DNA of 64,000 nt from NCBI RefSeq assembly GCF_030068455.1, contig NZ_JAQOSQ010000019.1, positions 1 through 64,000 of the forward strand. The letters run 5' to 3'. Position 1 is the first letter of the stretch, and each line of letters starts with the position of its first letter. Below, one piece after another: positions 1-7,668 of the stretch. Under the pieces are notes generated by a model. It was given only the letters and a program-made list of their open reading frames with translations, was not told where the DNA came from and did no database searches. The DNA comes from Roseofilum casamattae BLCC-M143. Lineage in GTDB: Bacteria > Cyanobacteriota > Cyanobacteriia > Cyanobacteriales > Desertifilaceae. The translations under genes and the position numbers were made by a program.

Positions 1-74
1 CTGACCTTCATTACGATTGAATTATTATCCTCATGGTAGCATTTTTTCACTACCAAACATCGGGTGATGGACAT
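1..74 (-). CDS. 5' end of an unidentified gene running off the left edge
   Basis: Reading the minus strand, a perfect AGGAGG ribosome binding site (plus-strand positions 79-84) lies 4 bases before an ATG, and the frame stays open for 24 codons to the edge (MSITRCLVVKKCYHEDNN...). The start is divergent from the XRE gene at 332. The fragment is too short to recognise a family; two Cys residues and several charged residues are all that can be seen. Called only on the ribosome binding site and the open frame. Confidence 0.45.
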   Translation of the reverse strand, partial: MSITRCLVVKKCYHEDNNSIVMKV

Positions 75-331
75 TTTTCCTCCTCAATTACGTTTCACCG
101 GATATTCTAGACACTGACTGGACTTTGAGCCATAAAATTGCCTCTATTTTCCGATGATTTCTCCTGATTCTCCAATTTTTTTCCGGGAAAATATTCCCTG
201 CACTTGGTCTCATTTTCTATACTACATTTTGTCGTGCGGAATGTGGGTTTTAGGGCTGTCAAGTCCTTTGCCTAAATTTCTTGAGGCAAGATGTGTTAGA
301 CTCAAAAAAATAGAGAACGAATAACCCACTC

Positions 332-664
332 ATGGCTAAGATGAAACCCATATCCCGTATCGCTAAGCTGCGCGAGGAGAAGGGACTCACCCAGCTTGAA
401 CTGGCCCAACTCCTGGAGGTGACGGAAAATACTGTCGCGAACTGGGAAAAGGGCAGAAGTGGCTTAGACTGGATTGTGCGGGTGAGCAAACTCTGCAAGT
501 TATTTGAATGTACGCCTGACGATCTACTCGAGTATATTCCCGATACCGAGCCAGTTGAAACAACACCAAAGAAACGCTCTTTGGAAGACCTACGCCGATT
601 AATTAACACCCACGAAGCTGCTCCATCTAAGTCAACTCCCCGCCCTTGGAAATCGGAGGTTTAG
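332..664 (+). CDS. XRE-family helix-turn-helix regulator, antitoxin-like
   Basis: A 110-residue DNA-binding protein. Residues 8-66 form a Cro/CI-type HTH: the run LREEKGLTQLELAQLLEV is the classic first helix pair and ENTVANWEKGRSGLD the recognition helix, followed by LCKLFECTPDDLLEY. The C-terminal 40 residues are polar and probably bind the partner. The stop codon is only 2 bases before the start of the PIN-domain gene that follows, so the two are almost certainly co-transcribed. XRE/PIN or XRE/toxin pairs of this spacing usually form autoregulated toxin-antitoxin operons; that role is inferred here. There is no good ribosome binding site before 332; ATG at 341 is an alternative start. Confidence 0.85.
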   Translation: MAKMKPISRIAKLREEKGLTQLELAQLLEVTENTVANWEKGRSGLDWIVRVSKLCKLFECTPDDLLEYIPDTEPVETTPKKRSLEDLRRLINTHEAAPSKSTPRPWKSEV

Positions 665-666
665 AA

Positions 667-2001
667 ATGATTGAAGTGATGGTAGATGCCGATCTAATTT
701 TAGAATTTTTCATAAATCGGGAGTGCTTTGTTGGGGATGCAGAAGAATTATGGAAGCTATTTCAGTCTCGTACGATTAAAGGGTATATATCAAAACCTGG
801 ACTAGAAAAAATAAACTATTTCCTCATCATACTTGGAGGCAAGGAAATGGCTAATAAAATTATTGTAGAAATCCAAAAATGCATTGAAGTTTGCCTCGTT
901 GATTTTGCTGTCATGCAAGAGGCAAGATCTCTCGATATTGAAGATTTTGAATCAGCAGTGGAAGTCTCTTGTGCAAAGGAAAATAATATTTATGCAATCC
1001 TTACTCAAACACCAGAAATATTTAGAAAAGCTGATTTATCTGTCCTAAAAGTAGTTGATTTATTAGACCGATACAAATTATGGAATTTGGCTTTGCCAAC
1101 TAGTAATAAAATATTTTCAACTAATGTTTTTTATGACGAAAAAGACATCGATCAAGATGTTTCAATTAATTCATGCCATCAATTAACAAAACAAATTGTC
1201 ACGATTAATCACCTATCTAATGCTCTTGCTGCCTTACCCATTCTTATTTTAAATATCCCGTGGACATTGCCATTATTATTGGCTCTTTTCTTTGTTAGAA
1301 ATTTACTTGGATTTACGTCAAGGATAGAATTTATTATAGACAAAAATGAAGAAAAAAGACATTTTGCTTTGTGGAGATACTTTTTATTGATTTCGGGAGT
1401 ATTGATTCAATCCATTAGTACTGGAGTTGCAACGGAAGGAATTTTAAATCAACAGACATTAAGTTACTTAAAAGCTGAAGAGTTAATTCAGGAGCAAGTG
1501 TTAATAATTAAACGTATGAGTTTCATGGTAGATATACAACCTGTGAGTGGCATGGTAGATATACACCCGAAGCATACCACTCTTAAAAGTGAATGGGAGG
1601 AAAAAGCAATTATTCATAATACTGTAGTCAACGATTTAGAATTTTCAATAACAGGATTTACCATTTTACAGGATGCTTCTTTTATTCAATATAACAAGCT
1701 AAATTCCGGAAAAATTTTGGAAAGTAAATGGGAATCAATGCTTTTAATTCGTAATACTGTAGGCAATGACTTAGAATTTATTAAACAAGAATTTCCTCTG
1801 TCATATAAACTACATTTTACCAAAGAGGGTACACTAAAATATCCGATGGAGCTAATACGATTGGCAACTTTAAGCTATATCACAAAACTTTCTCAGTTAG
1901 ATTTTGTAGGCTTAGCATACCCTCTTTTCTTTTCACTACTATTATTGACTGTCAATACATGTACTTGTACAATAGCTATTCTCTATACCACAGAGAAATA
2001 G
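667..2001 (+). CDS. PIN-like domain protein with membrane segments, partner of the XRE regulator
   Basis: A 444-residue protein starting at the ATG that has GGAGG 7 bases upstream; the longer frame begins at a TTG without such a site. Residues 1-150 look like a PIN (VapC-type) nuclease: an acidic strand MVDADLILEFF at the N-terminus and later DFESAVEVSCAKENNIYAIL, which follows the usual D-(F)-E-x-A...A...I-T pattern of PIN_3-type proteins. Unlike ordinary PIN toxins (about 130-150 residues) it continues with hydrophobic stretches at about 182-209, 234-251 and 413-438, so the protein is probably membrane-anchored. Between them is an imperfect internal repeat (LKSEWEEKAIIHNTVVNDLE against LESKWESMLLIRNTVGNDLE). 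It is AT-rich compared with its neighbours, suggesting transfer. Nuclease activity is inferred from the fold pattern only. Confidence 0.7.
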   Translation: MIEVMVDADLILEFFINRECFVGDAEELWKLFQSRTIKGYISKPGLEKINYFLIILGGKEMANKIIVEIQKCIEVCLVDFAVMQEARSLDIEDFESAVEVSCAKENNIYAILTQTPEIFRKADLSVLKVVDLLDRYKLWNLALPTSNKIFSTNVFYDEKDIDQDVSINSCHQLTKQIVTINHLSNALAALPILILNIPWTLPLLLALFFVRNLLGFTSRIEFIIDKNEEKRHFALWRYFLLISGVLIQSISTGVATEGILNQQTLSYLKAEELIQEQVLIIKRMSFMVDIQPVSGMVDIHPKHTTLKSEWEEKAIIHNTVVNDLEFSITGFTILQDASFIQYNKLNSGKILESKWESMLLIRNTVGNDLEFIKQEFPLSYKLHFTKEGTLKYPMELIRLATLSYITKLSQLDFVGLAYPLFFSLLLLTVNTCTCTIAILYTTEK

Positions 2002-2104
2002 GCTATACTCTAAAAGTATTCCATACTGTTAAAAGAAATAATCAGTGTAACTATCATTTTAAAATCTACTGTAGTTTCACTTGAAACCTAGAAGAGGAAG
2101 AAAA

Positions 2105-2179
2105 GTTAAACTAAGCCGAAGGGTTGCCCCTTCGACTCGTCTTCAAAACCGGACTTGAGACTTTTGCCTCATCCGGCTC
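2105..2179 (-). ncRNA. Group II intron domains V and VI (relic)
   Basis: On the minus strand, position 2179 begins GAGCCGGATGAGG and the complementary arm CTCAAGTCCGGTT follows, giving the 34-36-nt domain V hairpin. The tip reads CAAA where an active intron has a GNRA loop, a sign of decay. A second hairpin with arms CGAAGGG/CCCTTCG and the tail TTAGTTTAAC matches domain VI and the intron 3' end. Confidence 0.7.
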
Positions 2180-2359
2180 CTCAATTGTACAACCCTTTTC
2201 ATGGACACATCCAATACTTCCATCAATTGCACTCTTGCTGTCGTGGCAATGTTTATGCAGCAGTTGATAGTTGCTTAACGTAATGGCTTTATGTCTGCTG
2301 GTTTGGTAGTGCCGTATATTGAATCCAAGGAAATCGCGCGCTCTATCAGTGTCTGGCAT
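2105..2359 (-). mobile_element. Decayed 3' end of a group II intron (RT/HNH ORF scrap plus domains V and VI)
   Basis: The minus-strand frame contains DFLGFNIRHYQTS, the end of the finger/palm region of group II intron reverse transcriptases, joined directly to LSNYQLLHKHCHDSKSAIDG, the HNH C-terminus of the same proteins; the middle is deleted. The frame runs on into EEPDEAKVSSPVLKTS, which is how domain V reads when translated. The intron 3' end is placed at 2105 (ending AAC). No 5' half is visible next to it, so this is a relic that cannot be mobile on its own. It is similar in domain V to the intron relic at 62548-63261. Confidence 0.75.
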
Positions 2360-2427
2360 AACCCCAGTCCCAGAAACATTAACAAAACGTTACAATCGTT
2401 AATGTTCTCCTATTTCCCGATCGCATC

Positions 2428-3966
2428 GTGCCTCAGTCTCCCTCCAGCTCCAAACCCCGCTGTATCGTTGTCGGTGCGGGTATTGGCGGTTTAACCACAG
2501 CCGCACTCCTCGCTCGTCGCGGCTATGATGTTCTTACTCTAGACCAAGCTATCGTTCCCGGAGGATGCGCGTCTACGTTTCAGCGACGCGGGTTTACGTT
2601 TGATGTGGGTGCGACGCAAGTAGCGGGGTTAGAACCGGGAGGCATTCACCATCGCATCTTTCAGGAGTTGGAGATAGAACTACCGGAAGCCACTCCTTGC
2701 GACCCTGCTTGTGCGGTATTTCTCCCCGGCGAAACGGAGCCTATTTCCGTGTGGCGCAACCCAGATAAATGGCGACAAGAACGACAGCAGCAGTTTCCGG
2801 GAAGCGAACCCTTTTGGCAGTTGATGAATGCGCTTTTTGAGGCCAGTTGGCGGTTTCAGGGACGAGATCCAGTTTTGCCTCCCCGCGACTTGTGGGACTT
2901 GTGGCAACTGGTGCAGGCCTTGCGTCCGGATACATTAATTACCGTGCCCTTTACGTTAATGACGGTGTGGGATGCATTGCGGTTGATGGGAGTAGGAAGC
3001 GATCGCCGCCTGAAAACTTTCCTCGATATGCAACTGAAATTATACTCCCAAGTCGATACTACGGAAACCGCGCTCTTATACGCTGCAACCGCTCTCGGGG
3101 TCTCCCAAGAACCGCAAGGACTGTATCATTTACAAGGGAGTATGCAAGTATTGAGCGATCGCCTAGTCAGTTCCCTCGAGCGCGATCGCGGAAAACTCCT
3201 CATGCGCCACAGCGTCGAACAGATCGAAACCAAGAACGGACAAGTCACCGGAGTTCGCATCCGCAATGTGAAAACCGGGGAAACCTGGAGCGAACCCGCC
3301 GATCGTGTTATTGCTAATGTTACTATCCATAATTTAGTCCAACTCTTGCGCTCTGACGATCTGGCGACCAAAATTTATGTGAACGGTTATCGCCAGCGCC
3401 TGAAACAAGTTCCGTCACCGAGCGGCGCTTTCGTCGTCTATCTGGGAGTCGAACAAGCAACTATTCCAGAAAACTGCCCGCCGCACCTGCAATTCATGTA
3501 CGATTATGACGGCCCCATTGGCGAAAATAACTCGCTCTTTGTCTCCGTCAGCCATCCCGGAGACGGACGCGCGCCAGACGGAAAAGCTACTATTATCGCG
3601 TCTTCCTTCGTCGATACCGAGCAATGGCAGAATGAAGATAACTACGAAGCATTAAAGAAACAGTTTACCGAAGATGCGATCGCCAAACTCGGAAAATATT
3701 TCGATCTATCGCCAGACCGCATCATCCATGTCGAAGCCGCTACGCCGCGTACCTTCGCTAACTATACGGCCCGCGATCGCGGTATTGTAGGCGGTATGGG
3801 ACAACGACTGAGCACCTTCGGCCCTTTTGGTTTCGCCAACCGCACCCCCATCGGTAACCTGTGGCTCGTCGGCGACTCCACCCATCCTGGAGAAGGAACC
3901 GCAGGAGTTTCCTATTCTGCTTTAACTGTCGTCCGCCAAATGGAAGCATTACCACCTAAACTGTAA
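2428..3966 (+). CDS. crtD: C-3',4' desaturase CrtD-like carotenoid oxidoreductase
   Basis: A 512-residue FAD/NAD(P)-dependent amine-oxidase-fold enzyme. The dinucleotide motif VVGAGIGGLTTAALLARRGY sits at residues 14-33, followed by the PGGCAST phytoene-desaturase signature, and the C-terminal FAD site reads NLWLVGDSTHPGEGTAGVSYS. The set PGGCAST / GFTFDVGATQV / GEGTAGVSYSAL is shared by CrtD, CrtH (carotene isomerase) and related enzymes; the overall sequence fits best the cyanobacterial CrtD that acts in myxoxanthophyll synthesis. The product is therefore likely to introduce the 3',4' double bond in a monocyclic carotenoid at the membrane. Start is a GTG; no ribosome binding site is obvious. 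It stands alone, with the intron relic upstream. CrtH or CrtO assignment is possible but less likely. Confidence 0.75.
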   Translation: MPQSPSSSKPRCIVVGAGIGGLTTAALLARRGYDVLTLDQAIVPGGCASTFQRRGFTFDVGATQVAGLEPGGIHHRIFQELEIELPEATPCDPACAVFLPGETEPISVWRNPDKWRQERQQQFPGSEPFWQLMNALFEASWRFQGRDPVLPPRDLWDLWQLVQALRPDTLITVPFTLMTVWDALRLMGVGSDRRLKTFLDMQLKLYSQVDTTETALLYAATALGVSQEPQGLYHLQGSMQVLSDRLVSSLERDRGKLLMRHSVEQIETKNGQVTGVRIRNVKTGETWSEPADRVIANVTIHNLVQLLRSDDLATKIYVNGYRQRLKQVPSPSGAFVVYLGVEQATIPENCPPHLQFMYDYDGPIGENNSLFVSVSHPGDGRAPDGKATIIASSFVDTEQWQNEDNYEALKKQFTEDAIAKLGKYFDLSPDRIIHVEAATPRTFANYTARDRGIVGGMGQRLSTFGPFGFANRTPIGNLWLVGDSTHPGEGTAGVSYSALTVVRQMEALPPKL

Positions 3967-4011
3967 TTAGGGCAAAGATTGGAACGTAGAATACTGGTTT
4001 AGGAGGTTTCG

Positions 4012-4242
4012 ATGTCCAATAAATCCTTGTATGAAATTACTCTCGATAATGAAGATATTATTGTCAAAATCGATCGCAACTTAATCAGTCAAGACCGGGT
4101 AACCAAATTCTTAGACTATCTCGAACTAGAAAGCGTGAGAAAGCGCAGTCAGTTAACCGCAGAAGATGCAGAAAGCTTAGCCGAGGAAGTTAATCGAAAT
4201 GTTTGGTCAAATCTTCAAGATAAGTTCAGATGTGGAGAGTAA
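4012..4242 (+). CDS. Small antitoxin-like protein paired with a PIN toxin
   Basis: A 76-residue acidic/basic protein with a good AGGAGG ribosome binding site just upstream. The N-terminal 35 residues form a short strand-rich segment and the rest is helical and charged (SVRKRSQLTAEDAESLAEEV). No DNA-binding family can be named with certainty. It ends 3 bases before the PIN-domain gene, the standard arrangement of a VapB-type antitoxin before VapC. Antitoxin role is inferred from size and position. Confidence 0.65.
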   Translation: MSNKSLYEITLDNEDIIVKIDRNLISQDRVTKFLDYLELESVRKRSQLTAEDAESLAEEVNRNVWSNLQDKFRCGE

Positions 4243-4245
4243 GCC

Positions 4246-4671
4246 TTGTCGAGTCAACCCGCGATCGTTATTGACACTAATATTCTGTTTTCATGCTTGC
4301 TCAGTGGCGAATCTCGTTTTGGTGAAATTCTGTTGACTTCCGAGCGCGATTTTTTTGTCTGCGAACAAGTCATTATCGAATTATTCAAGCATAAAGAAAA
4401 GTTGGTGAAAATAAGTCGGTTATCAGAAGATGAAATATTGCAATTTTATAAAATACTGCTGAAACATATTTCTCTATATAAGGAAGACTTAATTTCCGAG
4501 CACAATAGAATCAATGCTTATCGTTTGTGTCAAGATATTGATGAAAGCGATACTCCTCATGTAGCCTTGGCCTTAGAATTGAACGGTAGATTATGGACGG
4601 GAGATAAAAAGCTTAAAGAAGGATTAAAAAGAAAGGGGTTCGATCGCTTTTTTGAACCCAATTCACGTTAA
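4246..4671 (+). CDS. PIN-domain ribonuclease toxin (VapC-like)
   Basis: A 141-residue single-domain PIN protein. The first strand AIVIDTNILFSC gives the catalytic Asp of PIN nucleases; QDIDESDTPHVALALELNGR supplies the central acidic residues, and LWTGDKKLKEGLKRKGF supplies the last acidic residue (TGD). Proteins of this family cleave RNA when released from the antitoxin. The start is TTG, chosen because GGAGAG lies 6-11 bases upstream and there is no ATG near; it is translated directly after the small gene at 4012, so both form one operon. The family (COG1569-like putative toxin) is clear, the RNA target is not. Confidence 0.8.
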   Translation: MSSQPAIVIDTNILFSCLLSGESRFGEILLTSERDFFVCEQVIIELFKHKEKLVKISRLSEDEILQFYKILLKHISLYKEDLISEHNRINAYRLCQDIDESDTPHVALALELNGRLWTGDKKLKEGLKRKGFDRFFEPNSR

Positions 4672-4711
4672 GGTAAGATAATTGGAGAGCATCGATCGCC
4701 GGGAGAGCACA

Positions 4712-5065
4712 ATGGAGAAAATGATACAGCTAAAAATTGACGATCGCTGGCAAGATAAAATAACCAAAATAGCCAGCGATCGCCAAACGACGCCAGAAGA
4801 AGTCATGCAAGAGGCGATCGCGCTTTATTTAGGAGAAGTTGCGGCAAACTCTGGCGATCGTTTGGTGGCGTTAGAGCAAGACGTTATTATTCTCAAGAGT
4901 ACCGTGGATCGACTGAGGACTCTGGTTACCGTGATGCGACAACAGCAGTTGAATGCGCCGTCTAACGTTATTTCTGAAACGAGCGCGATCGCAGATATTG
5001 ATGACGATGACGATATCTATGACGAACCCGACGAAATTCTCTACGACTTTCTCGAGCCGAGTTAA
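4712..5065 (+). CDS. Small protein with ribbon-helix-helix-like N-terminus and acidic tail
   Basis: A 117-residue protein. Residues 1-45 (MEKMIQLKIDDRWQDKITKI, then DRQTTPEEVMQEAIALYLGE) have the strand-helix-helix pattern of CopG/Arc-type DNA-binding proteins. Residues 55-85 are a probable coiled coil, and the C-terminus is strongly acidic (IADIDDDDDIYDEPDE). The ATG at 4712 is preferred over the upstream TTG at 4682 because GGGAGAG lies just before it. It follows the PIN toxin by 40 bases but a functional link is not evident. Function unknown. Confidence 0.65.
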   Translation: MEKMIQLKIDDRWQDKITKIASDRQTTPEEVMQEAIALYLGEVAANSGDRLVALEQDVIILKSTVDRLRTLVTVMRQQQLNAPSNVISETSAIADIDDDDDIYDEPDEILYDFLEPS

Positions 5066-5124
5066 CCCGAAATAATCAATTTTCCTATTCTTTAATTAAC
5101 GTCAGTTTTGCTTAAGTGGAAGGC

Positions 5125-5130
5125 TATAAT
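5125..5130 (+). promoter_or_regulatory. Possible -10 box upstream of pyk
   Basis: A perfect TATAAT lies 34 bases before the pyruvate kinase start codon. No convincing -35 hexamer is present at 16-18 bases upstream, so this is a weak call based on one hexamer and its position. Confidence 0.3.
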
Positions 5131-5163
5131 TAACAACTAACAATTATCTGGTCACTTCTATAA

Positions 5164-6597
5164 ATGGAGAAGATAGCGTTGAAATCTTTAATTTCTCGAA
5201 CCAAAGTTGTTGCCACTATCGGTCCGGCGAGCAATAGCCTGGACGTATTGCGAGAGTTAGTGCAAGCGGGAATGCGAGTGGCGCGGCTCAATTTTTCCCA
5301 TGGCAGCTATGACGACCACGCACAAGTAGTTTCGCGCTTGCGACAGGTTTCGGAAGAGTTTTCTGTTCCCGTGACGTTGCTACAAGATTTGCAGGGGCCG
5401 AAGATTCGTGCGGGCCAGTTACCGGACGGTGCGATGGAGTTAATTCCAGGTCAGTCCGTTGTTCTGATACCTTTAAACGATTACCAGCAGGAAGCCAATA
5501 CAATTCCCATTGACTATCCCTTTTTAGCAGAAGAAGCCGAACCGGGAGCGCAGATTTTACTCGATGATGGGTTACTCGAATTAAAGATTGCCGCGATCGC
5601 CAACAACAAAGTCACGTGTGAGGTAATTGAAGGAGGACTACTGAAAAGCCGAAAGGGAGTCAATCTACCTTCATTAGCCTTGTGCTTGCCATCGATGACC
5701 CCAAAAGATAAAGACGATTTGTTGTTTGGTTTAGAACAGCGAGTAGACTGGGTTTCCCTCAGTTTTGTCCGCACCGCTGAAGATATTCTCGCATTGCGCC
5801 AGTTCCTCAAAGACCATAATGCGGAGGAGATTCAGGTGATGGCGAAAATTGAGAAGCCGCAAGCCATTGAGAATTTAGAGGCGATCGCCGCTGAGTGTGA
5901 TGGTATTATGGTCGCGCGCGGAGACTTGGGCGTAGAAATGAGTCCGGAAAAAGTCCCGAAGCTGCAAAAGCGCATTATCCAATTGTGCAATCAACGGGGA
6001 ATTCCAGTCATTACCGCGACGCAGATGTTGGAGAGCATGATTCATAACCCCAGGCCGACTCGTGCGGAAGCCTCGGATGTGGCAAACGCAATTATTGATG
6101 GCACGGATGCGGTAATGCTATCCGGAGAATCTGCCGTGGGTGCTTATCCGGTGAAAGCAGTAGAAATGTTGGTGAAAATTGCCTGCTCTACCGAAGAAGA
6201 TGCCCAATTTCCCAATTATCCGCCATTAGAAATTGACGAAACCCATGCCTTGAGCGAAGCACTGCGGACGATCGATCGCATTCTAGATCTGCGTTGTATT
6301 GCCTGTTTTACCACCAGCGGCTATACGGCAATGCTGGCAGCAGCAGAGCGCCCAAAAGTCCCGGTTGTGGCATTTACTCCCCGCGATGTAGTCTATCACC
6401 GTCTCAATTTAGTCTGGGGAGTGAAACCTTTATTATTAAAGCATCCCGAGTTAGCATTGGAAGAGTTATTGGATATCATGAGCGATCGCCTATTGCAAGA
6501 AGAGTTAGTCATTCCCGGAGATAAAATTCTCATGTTAGGCGGATCTCCAATTCAGCAAACCCGAGGGACTAATTTCCTGAAAATTCATACAGTATAG
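5164..6597 (+). CDS. pyk: Pyruvate kinase
   Basis: A 477-residue cytoplasmic glycolytic enzyme converting phosphoenolpyruvate and ADP to pyruvate and ATP. N-terminal [11 protein letters not shown] and [17 protein letters not shown], the substrate-binding [13 protein letters not shown], the Mg-binding [13 protein letters not shown], and [20 protein letters not shown] are all intact. The length is that of the compact bacterial form, without the extra C-terminal PEP-utiliser domain found in one of the two cyanobacterial isoenzymes. The stop codon (TAG) lies inside the left terminal repeat of the MITE-like element at 6593, so the present C-terminus (FLKIHTV) may have been set by that insertion. 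Confidence 0.97.
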   Translation: MEKIALKSLISRTKVVATIGPASNSLDVLRELVQAGMRVARLNFSHGSYDDHAQVVSRLRQVSEEFSVPVTLLQDLQGPKIRAGQLPDGAMELIPGQSVVLIPLNDYQQEANTIPIDYPFLAEEAEPGAQILLDDGLLELKIAAIANNKVTCEVIEGGLLKSRKGVNLPSLALCLPSMTPKDKDDLLFGLEQRVDWVSLSFVRTAEDILALRQFLKDHNAEEIQVMAKIEKPQAIENLEAIAAECDGIMVARGDLGVEMSPEKVPKLQKRIIQLCNQRGIPVITATQMLESMIHNPRPTRAEASDVANAIIDGTDAVMLSGESAVGAYPVKAVEMLVKIACSTEEDAQFPNYPPLEIDETHALSEALRTIDRILDLRCIACFTTSGYTAMLAAAERPKVPVVAFTPRDVVYHRLNLVWGVKPLLLKHPELALEELLDIMSDRLLQEELVIPGDKILMLGGSPIQQTRGTNFLKIHTV

Positions 6598-6743
6598 TCA
6601 ATTGGAATAGCAATGAGACCAATAGTTATGTGAGGACTGAGCGCAGTCGAAGTCCGGGTTGCTAAAGGTGTCCGAGCTTCGGCTTCGCTCAGCTCTCACT
6701 GGCTTTACAATTTTATGTCTCGCTGCTATTTAAATCAACTATA
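6593..6743. repeat. MITE-like palindromic element, copy A (151 bp)
   Basis: The left end reads TATAGTCAATTGGAATAGCA... and the right end, read on the other strand, TATAGTTGATTTAAATAGCA..., giving 27-bp terminal inverted repeats ending in GAGAC. Inside is a second long imperfect inverted repeat (CTGAGCGCAGTCGAAG against CGAGCTTCGGCTTCGCTCAG), so the whole element can fold into one hairpin. It matches copy B at 33628 in length and most positions. No coding capacity. The TA-rich ends suggest mobilisation by an IS630/mariner-type transposase, which is not in the window. It covers the pyk stop codon and the 3' end of the egtC-like gene. Confidence 0.85.
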
Positions 6744-7516
6744 TCCTCAATCTTGAAATCTTCTCCCACAATAATCATGCTACTTTCAGGGCAAGGATTC
6801 CAGTGTCCTGGGAACAAAGGTTCGGAAGCTATGATGACAGAATTGGGGAAAGAGGGAGCATTTTGCAGCCAATAGAGGGACGGTGGAGCCGAACCAATGG
6901 CAAAACGAGAGGCAATTAACCGGTTTCCATCACTAATAACTATATTTGCTAAGACTTTTACTCCATAGGGTTCGGCTAACTTAAAGAGCGTTTTTAAGGT
7001 AGCCTGTAGCGCTTCTTCCCAATTACCATCAACAGCAGCTAATTCGTTGAGGAACAAAGCGAAGATATGTTCGGAATCGGTAGTGCCTTCAATGTTCCGA
7101 TAGACTGTATCTTTAATATGACTGCGGATCGGTTGGTATAAAGTCGATCGGAAATTTTCGATGAAGCCATTGTGGGTGAAGAGGAAGTGGCGATCGCTAA
7201 AGGGTTGACAGTTACTCCAACTTGCCCCTTGTCCGGGAGTCGCACTGCGAATATAAGCTAAAAAACATTCAGACTCAATGTAACGACTCAGGTGTGGTAA
7301 ATTAATATCGCTCCAGATGGGTAGGATGTTTTTGTAGATAAAAGGCTCTGTCTGTTTTTGGAAGTCATACCAACCTACTCCTACCCCATCAGCATTCACA
7401 GACGTTGTTACAGTTTCTTTGGGGCTGTAACTTTGAATATACAGAGAGTGTTCCGGTTCGTAGATTAGTTTATCGGGTTGAATCGGAGAACCAAGGTAAG
7501 CCAGTAATCGACACAT
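6713..7516 (-). CDS. egtC: EgtC-like class II glutamine amidotransferase / gamma-glutamyl amidohydrolase
   Basis: A 267-residue N-terminal-nucleophile protein. It begins MCRLLAYLG, so Cys2 becomes the catalytic nucleophile after Met removal. SYSPKETVTTSVNADGVGVGWYD and FLAYIRSATPG / CQPFSDRHFLFTHNGFIENF are the strand and binding motifs of this family. EgtC removes the gamma-glutamyl group from the sulfoxide made by EgtB in ergothioneine synthesis, and the gene lies downstream of an EgtB-like gene, supporting this role. There is a 152-base gap between the two in which no gene is seen. The last nine residues (IVDLNSSET) are encoded by the terminal repeat of the MITE-like element, so the native C-terminus has probably been replaced. 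In this setting it could alternatively trim a gamma-glutamyl group from a natural product. Confidence 0.85.
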   Translation of the reverse strand: MCRLLAYLGSPIQPDKLIYEPEHSLYIQSYSPKETVTTSVNADGVGVGWYDFQKQTEPFIYKNILPIWSDINLPHLSRYIESECFLAYIRSATPGQGASWSNCQPFSDRHFLFTHNGFIENFRSTLYQPIRSHIKDTVYRNIEGTTDSEHIFALFLNELAAVDGNWEEALQATLKTLFKLAEPYGVKVLANIVISDGNRLIASRFAIGSAPPSLYWLQNAPSFPNSVIIASEPLFPGHWNPCPESSMIIVGEDFKIEDIVDLNSSET

Positions 7517-7668
7517 AATTTAGAAATACAATAATGGTATCTTCAATACGGGGAGGTCGAGGGTCGTCCCAGACAGATTCTTGACCAGGACCAGTGGGAA
7601 TGGGTTTGGGTCGCACGAAAAACTCCTAGAGCGTAAACTCCAAATTCTAAATTCTAAAATTGTTTTGG

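Noticed and set aside
2111-2359. 82-residue minus-strand open frame as a gene
   Set aside because: It is a fusion of intron RT and HNH scraps and domain V read as protein; no functional product is likely.
2291-2494. 67-residue plus-strand frame overlapping the start of crtD
   Set aside because: Antisense to the intron relic and out of frame with crtD; no ribosome binding site.
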